From contig NMRB01000390.1 in assembly GCA_002633025.1 (NCBI GenBank), forward strand, positions 247,401-311,400: 64,000 nt of DNA, given 5' to 3'. The stretch comes from Notospermus geniculatus. Taxonomy: Eukaryota > Nemertea > Pilidiophora > Heteronemertea > Lineidae. Position numbers and translations under genes: made by a program. Below the pieces are notes generated by a model. It did not search any database, had not been told where the DNA came from, and worked only from the letters and a program-made list of their open reading frames with translations. This document shows, piece after piece, positions 22,801 to 33,400 of the stretch; position 1 is the stretch's first letter; each line of letters starts with the position of its first letter.

Positions 22801-25800
22801 AGTATTTACTGACCTCTGTCCATTTCTTTGTCTCCAACTGAAAATTAATGAAAAGCCATGTTATCAACAGTATCCATAAGTATCAAATTCTATGCATTTT
22901 AATCTTTTGACAAGTGATCAGGGGAAGATGGTCATTTGAAGTAACAGCTCCATACTTCACCACCAAGTAGTCTGTAGTGTGGAGTATACATGTACCTTTT
23001 ACTTTAGTCAACCACACTCCAACTGACCACTTGTGGACATACTGCGTGTTACCAATGGAGGGCGGAGTGAAGGGTTTGTCGTTCAAAAACACGGAGGTTT
23101 ACCATCAGTTAGAATGAGCCTATAGAGGAACTTCACGTGACGTCATCATTGACGTCATAATTCGCACGTCAGCCATGTTGGACGTCATCTGAAGCTACGA
23201 ATGCGTTGGACGTGACGTCCAACATGGCGGCATCTCGTCGCGGCAGTGACGTCACAATCGTCGCTGCACATCCTCTATCACAGACATGGAGTCAAAAGCA
23301 AGGGATAAACTGAAATCTACACCAACCTTCTGATATTGATGCATGCAGTATCGGCAGCAGGAATACTTGAGTGGGTTCATCCCCGGGGTGATGGAGCGGA
23401 TTGGCATGCAACCAATCTTGGGCTGAAATTGCACAGAATCTAGGATGAAATGTCATAGTTAGGTTGAACAGGAACAATTTGCAGTAACGATCAGACGGTG
23501 TGCCAATTGATAATGACTAGGGGCAGCATCGAGATACTCGCCTCCATGTCTCGCACATGAAGTACCAAGTACTCCAGTTGAGAGGATCCTCCCACTGGAG
23601 GTGCCCACGACAGGAGGAATGACCTTACCTTAATCTCCACGCTGAAGGTCGGATAGCTAGATGTAGAGTTTGGAATGAAACATGCATCATGCATCTGTAA
23701 AGCATAGTGACAAGATGGATCCACGACTTTCTGAAGGCGATAACCTGAAAAAGAAAGAATTACTGGTACTCAAATAATGAAAATTAACCCTTTTGGGATG
23801 GAAGGAATACCCATCTCGAGGATGGAACACTCTCGTGAAATATGATGACCTAGGGCGCATTCGGCAAGTTCCCCGAGGAAGCTCGAGGGAGGCGCGAGAG
23901 CGTTTGAAAAGGTATGTGCAAGTTGTCAAGGGTTCCTCGAGCCTGGCTGAAGTGAGCGACTTGCCGAGTCGCTCACTTGGGGAAACTCCCGGCATGCATT
24001 TCGTTTCCTTTCTTTCAAAACGCATGGCCAAACACGCTTATACATGGAATATTTCACGACTGAAACACCACAGTAGAACCTTTCCCCGAGGAAGCACAAA
24101 TATCGTTCAGAAATTCGCCTTCACTGGGCATGCTCACAATCCCCGAGAGGAGCACCAGAAACTTACTCGGGGAAGCTTTCCGAACACGCTACTAATGATG
24201 CACCTTAACCATTGGAATGGAAGCCAGCATGAACTGATTTGCACCAGAACTTTAACTTTAGTACCATGAGCCATTAGCAGATGGCAGCACCATACAACAA
24301 CGTGACCCACTGATCACCTGTCAACAATACCAACCTGGCCTCTTGCGGACAAACTCCGTGTTGACTTTCTCAACAAATCCAGCAGACAAACTCACGATAC
24401 TCTGAAAACAATCGCAAGATAAAGACACTCATGAATCAGTATTTGATGAAAAAGTTAATCTTGAAATCAGGCGACCCAATCCAAAACAAGGAAGACATGA
24501 CCCGTCCAGTGGTTCCAAAGGTTTTTACCTTTTTGTTACAGCATCAAATCATCTCAGTATCACTTGCATTTTGCAGTGTTTTTCCATACACACTAGGCCA
24601 CAACTAGATTAAAAACAGCTTGTTTATATGTTTCCTGGACAGATTTTACAATCAGTACATGTATTGGCAGTCTAGGAAAACTTGGCGGATGTCACATTTG
24701 AGGAAAGTGTTAATGGCCTCCCCTTGCTGAACCGGCACATTTCAATAGCTAAAATGTGCTACACAAACGTAACAGGTAAACAGTACATGTAGCTAGGCCT
24801 AGTAGATCAATGCACATGCAATCTGACAGCCCTTGTTGATCATTCAGTGACATCCGCCGGGTTTTCCTAGACCACCACACATAATGAAACATTTTCACCT
24901 TCAGCACTCTGCTGTGTCAAGTTCCTTGCTGTGAATAAACACATCACTTCAACTTGAAATGAGATCAATTTATTGAGGCTGAATGGGCCATTGATGTTCA
25001 AGTTAACATTTCAGGTCACCAAGGGCAGCATCTACTGTACCCATTGAGAATAAATGCCATGAACGGTTCAGTATCGTCTACTGACTTGACTCCATGGCGG
25101 AGACGGTGGAAAGGGGAACTGGGTGTCGGTGAGATGGTGAGTGGACGGAATGGCAGGGTCTCTGCCAGAAATTTTTTAAAAGGGTACTAATTTCAGGTTT
25201 CTTCAAAATCAACAAAAACCCCATGAAATTAAAGAAACTGGCATAGTACCCTATACAGGCCTCTAAATTACATGCTGATTACACTGTTTAAGGGTGTAAT
25301 AATTTGGCAAGGTGCCCAAATTAAACCCTAAAAAAAGGTGCCCAGGTCAACAGACGTGTCTGATATGCCTGTTGAGTCAACTCCTTATACTTCGGCCTTG
25401 TGGAACCTTTAGCTTAGCAAAAGTATGCGTTAGTGTTTCAGGTGAGGCTCCGATTAGGGTTGAGTGGAAATGGTCAGCAAGCGAGGCGTGTCTGATTGAC
25501 GTTTTGGCATGTTTTGCGGTATACCGTTCATGCATAATAAACACAGCGAATGATGTATTAGAAAAGCACCCCAGCGGGCCCCAAAATGTATTGCTGTAGA
25601 AAATTGCCGATTGACCGGTATTCGGAAGAGGACCCAGTATATTTTGGAAGTCAAGATCCTGTGTAAGCTGTTTGGACAAGATTTTGGCTTACAAATGTCC
25701 ATTGTGCGTACGTGCGCATGGTTGTCACCTTGACTAAAATGGGGTGCCCAAATTACACCGGAAAAATACAGGGTGTAATGATCAGTAATTGAGAGGCCTG

Positions 25801-26701
25801 CTATAGTACCCGCCCTCTGGCAGATAAAGTATATACATGTAAAGTCAATTTCCAGAATATTTAGCAAACTTTCGACCCCAACCGGGGTCTTCTTCAGGCT
25901 GGAACTTTACAATCTGAAACTCTAGCCCTCTGGCAGAAACACTGATTTATGGGTATGGGGGAAACAGTGAATAAGCGAAGCAATGCAAAGCAAAATGGTG
26001 AATAGGCGAAATGTGAAGGTGCAATGGGTACAGGCAAAAAAGATGTTGGCAAAATGGGGGTAGACTAATCATTAGACCATGAATTCCTTGACGAGACTCA
26101 CCATGGGCTTGGCGTATTCAGTTCCAACAAGAGGCTGAATCACCTTCAGCGCGTAGTTGACATTCTGCTGAAATGACCGCTTCTCCTTATCACATCTTGG
26201 CTGCAAAACAGGTTTCATACATAGTAGTACCTAGTAGTAGATTAGATTCAGAGCCAATGGTGTAAATGCATAGACCCACACTGTTCTTTCAACTGTGACC
26301 TTGAGGGTTCACATAATTTTTTAATGAATATCCACATTAAAGCGAATCGACAGTCGTTTTGTAAACAGAAGGATTATGTTTGTAAACATTGCCCTCACAG
26401 CCAATCATAATGCAGGAAATGAGTGTTTGTAAACAAAGATTCGTCCCCTTTTGCATTCCAATTTTTTGGCTGACACATCGCTTTAAACTAAGAGGTTTTT
26501 ACCTGGAATACCATCAATTGCATCAAACCTTGGCTTCAATTGGGTAATAAGGATAAGAAATAAATAGAATTGCATACATTCAAGGTAATGTACTTGTAAT
26601 GTACCCAACTCATGAATCAAGAGGATGCCCACCTGTGTTGATGTATCTTCTACATGTTCTAGTTTAGCTGTTTTCTTCAAACGGTAGACCACTTTGTTGA
26701 A
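18118..26701 (-). CDS. IPPK: inositol-pentakisphosphate 2-kinase, first exon not found
   Basis: Makes InsP6 (phytate) by phosphorylating the 2-position of Ins(1,3,4,5,6)P5. Exons in gene order: 26633-26701, 26102-26200, 24335-24401, 23629-23744, 23327-23422, 22779-22837, 22590-22662, 22182-22270, 20098-20216, 19549-19702, 18915-19017, 18715-18788, 18118-18355. Phases close throughout and give about 451 residues. Family marks: FSVEIK joined to PKIGC (the EIKPK motif), CRYCMHQ, SKYCPIDLFSG, QNNLRIFK, SLPKGC and DLDIKP. The exon with the glycine-rich N-terminus (GEGN in the family) was not found between 26702 and the next gene. Exons 22590-22662 and 22182-22270 are repeated at 21080-21152 and 20681-20769, and the last four exons are repeated at 15241-17497. 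Identification rests on the aligned motifs along the whole protein. Confidence 0.9.
18467..18666. mobile_element. TGTGACCC-family MITE in IPPK copy B
   Basis: Ends TGTGACCCGCTCTGGCAAAA and TTTTGCCAGAGCGGATCACA, 200 bp. Copy A has uninterrupted sequence at the matching place (after 15856). Near-identical elements at 29146-29345 and 40281-40733. Confidence 0.75.
19732..19940. mobile_element. AAAGGAGCACGG-type MITE in IPPK intron
   Basis: Ends aaatgaccatggtattgcc and accgtgatccttta; internal order as at 11896-12085. Confidence 0.6.
20303..20466. mobile_element. hAT-like GGATCC-family MITE
   Basis: Ends CAGGTGCGGATCCAAGG and GTGGATCCGCCCCTG. The right half recurs at 21901-21970 as part of the second IPPK duplication. 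Confidence 0.6.
20386..21168 (-). repeat. IPPK: IPPK internal two-exon duplication, downstream copy
   Basis: Contains exons 21080-21152 and 20681-20769, identical base for base to 22590-22662 and 22182-22270. The introns have visibly diverged (substitutions and small indels). The exon pair is 162 nt, so adding it keeps frame; GA+T at the new join gives Asp. Confidence 0.8.
21169..21900. repeat. unique spacer between the IPPK duplicates with a retroposon-like tail
   Basis: No exon seen. From about 21600 it contains text reading gattggttcagccgttttgtc followed by a (GAAA)n tail at about 21832-21852, as at the 3' end of a LINE- or SINE-type element. A short palindrome (gttcagcacac/gtgtgctgaac) lies near 21869-21894. 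Confidence 0.35.
21902..22678 (-). repeat. IPPK: IPPK internal two-exon duplication, upstream copy
   Basis: Homologous to 20386-21168. Starts inside the remnant of a GGATCC-family MITE (21901-21970), which is complete only in the other copy. Confidence 0.8.
23122..23278. repeat. foldback rich in GACGTC motifs, copy 2
   Basis: Ends ATAGAGGAACTTCACGTGAC and the opposed tgcacatcctctat. It holds at least five GACGTC/GACGTCA sites and the opposed arms catgttggacgtc / gacgtccaacatg. Confidence 0.6.
23857..24187. repeat. inverted-repeat element with CCCCGAGGAAGC motif
   Basis: Left GCATTCGGCAAGTTCCCCGA and right TCGGGGAAGCTTTCCGAACA are inverted. Four ccccgagg-type blocks inside. Located in an IPPK intron. 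Confidence 0.45.
24664..24882. mobile_element. MITE related to 8213-8406, copy 2
   Basis: Shares gaggaaagtgttaatggcc and the end GGGTTTTCCTAGACCACCAC. A further partial copy of this end is at about 27695-27747. Confidence 0.6.
25160..25930. repeat. composite of several repeats in an IPPK intron
   Basis: An outer repeat (tctgccag...gggtact) recurs inverted at 55570-55720. Inside lies an inverted pair of ggtgcccaaatta blocks (25310-25750). At 25844-25925 is a copy of the GACCCCAACCGGGGTC repeat family. Confidence 0.45.
26338..26486. repeat. TTAAAGCGAATCG inverted-repeat element
   Basis: Arms TTAAAGCGAATCGACAG and CTGACACATCGCTTTAA. Related ends at 26993-27341. Confidence 0.5.
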
Positions 26702-26927
26702 CTGAAAAAAGATGATGATCTGGATTCAGGATTTCCAATAACCCATCACAAACCAAGCCCTCTTGACAGATTTGGGCCACAAAAATATTCATATTCTTTT
26801 GAATTCAATTGTAGTTCTAACAACATCTGGAACCGAGAATCTAATATGAATCATGTCCACTAGTTTAAGCAAATAACAATATAAAGGCCTGGCTTCAATT
26901 TTGGAGAATCCTGAACCATCCGTTGTG

Positions 26928-27341
26928 TTTTATTAGTGAAGCACTTTATAGTTAAAGCAAATCGCTCGCGTTTTATTAGTGAAGCACTTTATAGTTAAAG
27001 CAAATCGCTCGCGGGGTTTGTTGACATTTGGTCCTCAATATCAAGAGCTTTTTTGAGAAAAAGGCGAAAGAAGGATTTTAGTTTAATGGGAAATGCATTA
27101 GACAGCAAAACTTCGGAGGTGTATTCTGCAAAACCTGCCGCTTCGAAATCAATGTGAATAGTACAAAATGTACATTTTGATTGACTGAATTTGAAAATGT
27201 CATTAACCCATTTTAACAAATTTTTAATGGAACCTTGTCCCCAGGTGCACATTCGCATGCACAGGTTTTGCATATGACTGGTGCACGGTGTTGCCTGGGG
27301 GCTAGATTCACTCACTATGAGAGGGTGCGATTTGCTTTAAA
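26928..27341. repeat. 43-bp tandem duplication and TTAAAGCAAATCGC element
   Basis: The 43-bp unit at 26928-26970 repeats perfectly at 26971-27013. The inverted element runs from TTAAAGCAAATCGC (26995) to GCGATTTGCTTTAA (27341). Confidence 0.55.
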
Positions 27342-27473
27342 GTTTGCAGAGGTAACTTGTACCAGTACTACTTCATGCTGCCTGGTAATTGACTTGATAA
27401 AAAAAAATTTTTCATCAATGAAATGAGCCAATGACGTCATACGATACAACATGGTCCTTCTGGCAATAGAACT

Positions 27474-27595
27474 CAGGGTTGGCCCTACCAATACCTTTTT
27501 TAGCCAGAGTAAAGAAAATCCCTATTGTTCAATATTGTGTTCAATAGGGACTTTCTTTACTTTGGCTAAAAAAGGTAATGGTAGGTCCAACCCTG
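27474..27595. mobile_element. near-perfect foldback with CAGGGTTGG ends
   Basis: Arms CAGGGTTGGCCCTACCAATA and GGTAGGTCCAACCCTG pair over about 55 nt. GAACT stands on both sides as a possible target duplication. Confidence 0.65.
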
Positions 27596-27801
27596 GAACT
27601 GCAAAATCACCAAGCAACTCGTCGTTTTGACATGTTTGAGTTGACAAACAAAAGCCACGCCTAGCACTGGTTGCAACTTGGATCTCCCACAATTAACACT
27701 TTCCTCAAACGCTACATCTGACAGGTTTTCCTAGACCGCCACACATTTAATGATCCGTGCCAGTTGTGTGCTCTGTAAGTTGACTTCCATCGCAAGATTT
27801 A

Positions 27802-27928
27802 GGGCCAAATTCATAAAGGGTGTTTAAGACTTAGACGCGTGTAACTTCGTCAAATGCATGGTGGAAGTGTGTGCATTTAGTGAAGTTACACGCGTCTAAG
27901 TCTTAAACACCCTTTATGAATATGGCCC
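27802..27928. repeat. GGGCC-TATTCATAAA foldback
   Basis: Ends GGGCCAAATTCATAAAGGG and CCCTTTATGAATATGGCCC; stem tgtttaagacttagacgcg. Sibling at 46434-46584. Confidence 0.7.
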
Positions 27929-28328
27929 TTATTGTCGTTGTCCTCAGGTTTCACCTGCATGTAACATTCCATCCATTTGAGAAACAGTTGGATTTATTTT
28001 GTAACATTTATGTAAATATTTATAAGATATTGACAAGAGAAGTTGAACAAAGGATTAACTTAATGTAGAAAATGAAATGCAAGTAAAACTTCCGTCCAGT
28101 TGCTTACATTTGTATGCATTCAGATTTTGTGTAGAAAAGATTTTGCTAATCTATCTTTTGTTTTGAATACAAATTTATGTTTATCAATCATATCACTTTG
28201 TATTTTGTGGATCCATGTAGAAGCTTAGCACAACACAAGAAAAACAAATATTCTTTATGCAAAAAAATACTGTTTTATTACCATTTCAACAAACATGGTG
28301 TATCACAGATGCTTTCCCAGGCAATATT

Positions 28329-28752
28329 GGGCGTATTCATAAAGCGGTTCTGTGGTTAGAACCGTCTTCGGCCGGTTCCAAGTCCGGTGGTTGACGATAC
28401 TTGGAACCGGCCTAAGATACACTCCTCTCGCAGTGTTTCGTTTGCTCTGTACCTACGCTTCACAAACCACTGCTTCGAATGGCCGGTATTCTGCCGATTT
28501 ACCGCCAGATGGCACCACTACTGTTCCCGCTGCCACGCTGGAGAAAGTGTTTTAGGATTTTGCTCAGTTGCAGCCTGATGGCGGGCGCTGATTGGATGGA
28601 CAGTAGTGGTGCCATCTGGCGGTAAATCGGCAGAATACCGGCCATTCGAAGCAGTGGTTTGTGAAGCGTAGGAACGGAGCGAAACGAAACACTGCGAGAG
28701 GAGTGTAGCCTAAGATGGTTCTAACCATAGAACCGCTTTATGAATACGACCC
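28329..28752. repeat. GGGC-TATTCATAAA foldback, long stem
   Basis: Ends GGGCGTATTCATAAAGCGGT and ACCGCTTTATGAATACGACC; over 150 nt of stem including the block accggcctaagat. A short version is at 38543-38654. Confidence 0.75.
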
Positions 28753-28754
28753 TA

Positions 28755-28936
28755 TGTGACCCACTCCTGCAAAAGCAGGTACTTGTCACAAGTGATCATC
28801 AATGGTGATCAGTTTAGTCAACTATTATCACTGCTGTCCACTACTATTGTCAACCTGCAGAGATGTACATTTCAGCTCTTGTGTTTTAACCCTTTCCTCG
28901 GTTGCAACAAGTGCCTACTTTTGCTAGAATGGGACA
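28755..28936. mobile_element. TGTGACCC-family MITE, GCAGGTACTTGTC stem type
   Basis: Begins TGTGACCCACTCCTGCAAAA and ends ttttgctagaatgggaca; the core gatcatcaatggtgatca matches that of 9021-9355 and 49038-49452. Lies 2 bp from the previous foldback. Confidence 0.6.
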
Positions 28937-29030
28937 AATATGTGACCGGGTCTGTGAAAACCCGGCCAAAGTTGCTGGGGAGTGACATGGCCTTGATCAT
29001 ACCTGCCCTTTGTTGCACAATTGATAAGGC

Positions 29031-29036
29031 TTTATT
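29031..29036 (-). terminator. possible poly(A) signal for the DCAKD exon
   Basis: AATAAA on the minus strand, about 320 nt after the DCAKD stop codon. Position fits, but no other evidence. Confidence 0.3.
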
Positions 29037-29145
29037 TGCCACTAACGGACCGTCGTTTTTTCATTGTGATGACAGTCCCTATGTAACCTATTAACCCTGT
29101 GGTGTTCAGCGACTTTGGAAGGGTTTTGCCAGACTTGGTCACATA

Positions 29146-29345
29146 TGTGACCCGCTCTGGCAAAACCAGACGCATGTCGCTCTTACCTTGGCAGGTTGAG
29201 ACCAAATGTTTGTCAGTTTCAGTATTGTCTGCCTATTGTGAAATCTGAAAGAATCTATTTCTTCCATTCTCTCCTGGTGTCATCTCGGTTCGTTTACGCT
29301 CACCTTCTGAGCGTCATGCGACTGTTTTCGCCAGAGCGGGTCACA
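29146..29345. mobile_element. TGTGACCC-family MITE, CGCTCTGG stem type
   Basis: 200 bp with ends TGTGACCCGCTCTGGCAAAA and CGCCAGAGCGGGTCACA; near-copy of 18467-18666. It ends 12 bp downstream of the DCAKD stop. Confidence 0.75.
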
Positions 29346-29357
29346 TATGATCTAAGT

Positions 29358-29643
29358 TCACCCCAGCAACCACCGGACAAGAAGCCAACCAGTGGTGCAT
29401 AATCCCGTAAAACATGCCGCAAAAAGCAGCCTGAACCTCCAGTGTAATTTACTAGCACTGAGCTCCCTGAAAATTTGTTCAACTTGTTCTTGTGTTTTGT
29501 CTACTGACTCAGAATTGTCTATGACATGTGTAGCACGTTTGCATTTTTGATCGAGTGGCATCTGTGCAGATATCCGCGACTTTGCTTCGTCTTCGGTGAA
29601 GTTGTTCCGATGCATCAGACGATGAAGTTGAGCGTCGTAATCA
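29358..29643 (-). CDS. DCAKD: last exon of dephospho-CoA kinase domain-containing protein
   Basis: The exon follows a good acceptor (tttactttcag) and reads DYDAQLHRLMHRNNFTEDEAKSR and on to a stop after about 94 residues. It matches the C-terminal part of DCAKD: the LMxRN helix, the RISAQMPLDQK lid segment, the conserved DN (VIDNS), and a hydrophobic C-terminal helix (LLFAACFTGLCTTGWLLVRW) expected of this membrane-linked relative of dephospho-CoA kinase (last step of CoA synthesis). The P-loop exon (GGIASGKS in the family) and the middle exons should lie at higher coordinates, but I found none in the 850 bp before SLC35C1 nor in its introns. The exon is therefore either the end of a gene with distant or unassembled 5' exons, or a transposed fragment. 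Confidence 0.7.
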
Positions 29644-30497
29644 CTGAAAGTAAATACCGGGGGTACATAATGTAGAATATGGACTTCATGATGCTGGTAT
29701 GAAATGGGAAGATCTATAAAGTGATGGCAGTATTCAAAACTACACGTACCATGATTGTGGACACCAAGGAACTGACCAATGTCAGAAGATAGTACCGGTA
29801 AAAGTGAAGTTGTAGACACTCCACTGACAATGACGAATGTCAATGTCGAATGACATTGACATGCATGCATGAATTGAAGTGCTGACTGTGAAATTTCTAA
29901 GAAAAAATGGGAACAAACCTTGTGAGACAAAACAAGTCCAGTATCTCCTTCAGCCCGATAAGTAAGATTTTTGGAAAAAGTGAGTGGTTCACACTCTTCC
30001 ATCATGTTTTGAAAATTGGAAATCGACTCCAAATATCACGACATATTTGAACAATAATGTGGAAAAGGAGGCCTAAACTGATAAACTCCACCTCGCTGCC
30101 CTAACGACAGTGACATCTATTGAGCATAAATTAGCATATCAGTGGTAACATTTTCTTGAAAAATATTTGCCTAAAAGATTTTATGAGACAATGACAAAAA
30201 ATATGATAATATTTCTAGGATAGGGCATCATATATTGCTCATTTTTTACTTGCTTATTTGATGTAAATGCAAAATATCTACCATTACATCTGCACAAAAC
30301 AACGGAACGATTTGGAGTGTAGGCCGATCCGGAATGTGTGCATTTCTCCTCGACGACCACAACAAGAATCCCTCACACGTCAATGTACACTGCACTGTAA
30401 TGTCTTGTGTGTGCATTGCTTGTTATGCATCAATAGTGCTGCTATCACGATTGTGATCCGTCGTTACGCATGCCTAATCTCTTCAGATAAAACATCA

Positions 30498-33400
30498 ATG
30501 AAGTGGTGTTGGCCTCGATTCAAGTCGAGGCGAAAGATGGATAACTTCTTCCGACAATCAGTGCGAATTGCACTGGTTGTTGTTTGCTATTGGTGAGGGA
30601 AAAGTGCAAGAAGAACAAGGCCAACTGAGAAGTGATCCATCCATGACATGATGACATGATGATGCTGCAATGCATGCATCACATGACATAGGCCTAGGCC
30701 TAGGCCTATATGATGCATATCATATGGGCAATCATGGCAGTGCCCAAATGCAATAAAAAAATTTAGGGCCTAAATCATGGCCTTTAACAGCTGTTTAACA
30801 GTTCGGCAAACGTCAAAATTCGGCAGCGCTGCCGTCAGGGGCTCGAGGCAACCCCCGTTGCTGTATACGGCAACGGTTGCTCTCAACGGAAACTCTTCGA
30901 TGCCTCATACATTGTCATACGGCATCCCCGAACTTCGGAACACTCTCGGGGCCGAGCACTCACGATCGGGGCTTCCATATTTGGATCATAGAGGGCAGCA
31001 CACATCAATGGATCGATTTTGCCAAGGAAATGCAAATCCTTCCAAGCATTTTTGACTTTTGTTATTAAAATGGGGCACTACGTGTATATGATGTACTGAT
31101 AAATGTATAAGATGTTGTTAAATGTAATAAAAATAAAAAATACGTCATTTTGAGCTGTGTTTTACGACAGGATGATCACCTCATTATTCTCCCGCCATTT
31201 TTAGCGCCGATGACGTGATGTTGAGGGGGCATCTCAGAAGTTTACATCTGACCGAATTTGTATTACAATTTCAGCTTTCTGCCACCGGCAGTGTCCTTCT
31301 ACGGCAACGGTTGCCTCTGACGGCAGCGCTGCCGAATTTTGACGTTTGCCGAACTGTTAATGCAGCAATGCAACACTAATTGAAATGTCAGATGCTGCAT
31401 CATTCATCCATGTCGGGATGACACCACATAACATAGACTACCACGACGATGAAGGCTAGGCAGGCCTAACTGCTAACTAAACTAGGCTAGGGCTAGGCCT
31501 AGGTCTAGGAGGCCTACCAGTGCCGCCTGGTTATGGTAGGCTAGCTACTTAGGCAATCATATGCTGCTAGGCCTATTGTGTTGTGACTTTGATTAGCCTG
31601 AAACTGACAGGCCTAACACAGTGTCACTGTCAGTGACAGTAGCAAACATATGGCCTCGCTAGCTCGGTCGGCCAATACTACACCATGTACACTGGGGACT
31701 GTAGGTTCGTGCCAGTGGATGTTAATGCCATGGTGGTAGGCCGAGCTATAATCAACAATTTCAGCCGATGTGTCACTTGCAACAAATGCCTGCCATGCAA
31801 AATCAAATGAGGCCCTTTGTTTGAAATTATACCTTTATTCTTTTCCAGGTGTGTATCCATATCATTGGTATTCCTCAACAAATACCTGCTAAGTAGCAAA
31901 GATCTGAGGGTGAGTTGAATCATCTGAAGTGGAAATTGCATTGGGTCAGTTCCTAAAAGACCATGACCAGGCCAGAGAGAGACTACTCAGAAAAACCAGC
32001 CAACTGTGAAGTGGTGAAGAAGAGTTTATTCATTCATAATTCATAATTGATTTCAACATATCTGCAGGTTACTGGTTCTTTAATCCCCACCCAGGCGAGG
32101 TTCAGTTTAACCTCCCTTTAGTTAATTCCTTCATTGATTCAGAATCAGATAATGACTTTGTGTGGTTTAAATCACTTGAGTTAAACAACCAAAGAGAAGG
32201 CAAGCACAAAAATTGACACACAATATATGATAAATGAAAAGGCAATTTCCAGAAAGTTTGCGAATTTTTCTTCAGGCTGGAACTTTACAATCCGAAACTC
32301 TAGAACAGACTCAACTAGAATAGTCTGTTCTAGAGTTTCGGATTGTAAAGTTCCAGCCTGAAGAAGACCCCGGTTGGGGTTGAAAATTCGCAAACTTTCT
32401 GGAAATTGCCTTTGAGTTAAACAACCAGTGGCAATTTTTTCTCACTCCTGGTCCCTTGTCTTTTCTGCAGCTGGATGCTCCATTCTTCATCACATGGTTC
32501 CAATGTGTTGTCTCGGTGGCACTTTGTGGCTTTCTCAGTCTCCTGGCCAAGTTCTTCCCCGATCGTATCACCTTCCCAGAGTTTAAAATACATCTGAAGA
32601 CAGCCAAAGAGGTAAGCTCGAAATAGGTTATTGTTGGCATTTCAAATTCTGAGGATCTAAGATCCAAAATTTGAAGAGAACATTTCTCAGAAGATTTTTT
32701 CAGGGTAGTGGATATTGAAAACTTTGTTGTCTCAATGTATTTATTGTGGGAAGAAACCTCTCCTTCCCCACTCATTTCTTCCCACCCCTCCCCTTCACCT
32801 TCATCTTCCTGTCAGTGTTCTAGTCAGAAATTTTCCCAAACAGGGTGGGATAACTGCATTTTCCTATGATTTTAAGGCACTGGATTTTCAAACTGTGGGC
32901 GTGAAATTCAAACAGGGTGGTGTAATAGAAAATGCATTGCAAGTTACATTTTTAAACAGGGCTGGTAAAAATTTAAACAGGGTGGTAAAATGACCTCTGA
33001 ATTTTGAACGGGGTGGTACCGCCCCTGTTTAAAAGGCCTGGTGAGAACACTGCCTGTTCCCCTCCCCTCCTTTTCCCCTCCTTTTCCCCTCCTCTTCCCT
33101 TCACCCCCTCCCAGTTTTGCCGTCTCCGCTCATACTAACTCCTCCATGTTCTTGTTCCAGGTTCTCCCACTTTCGCTGATATTTGTTGGAATGATCACGT
33201 TCAATAATCTTTGCCTGAAACATGTCGAGGTCTCATTCTATTATGTTGGGAGGTCACTGACCACCGTCTTCAATGTGGTGAGTATTTCGGCAATGTTTTA
33301 TGTCCTGAATAAGGACAGTAGGTTGCGTATTAATGAACTTGAGTAAACAAGGAAAAGGGTATCAATTTAGTTCACATTGATCTGTACATGTGTATGTGAA

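Noticed and set aside
23793-24269. 158-residue open frame on the plus strand
   Set aside because: Coincides with an inverted-repeat element in an IPPK intron; composition comes from repeated ccccgagg blocks.
26380-26400. Minus-strand GCEGN-like reading considered as the IPPK N-terminal motif
   Set aside because: It lies downstream of the exon it should precede and inside a repeat.
27000-27320. 106-residue minus-strand open frame, considered as IPPK first exon
   Set aside because: It overlaps a TTAAAGCAAATCGC element and lacks the glycine-rich GEGN segment expected of IPPK exon 1.
29644-30032. Long open frame running upstream from the DCAKD exon on the minus strand
   Set aside because: It continues through the acceptor into low-complexity intronic or flanking sequence with no DCAKD similarity; the family alignment begins exactly at the splice site.
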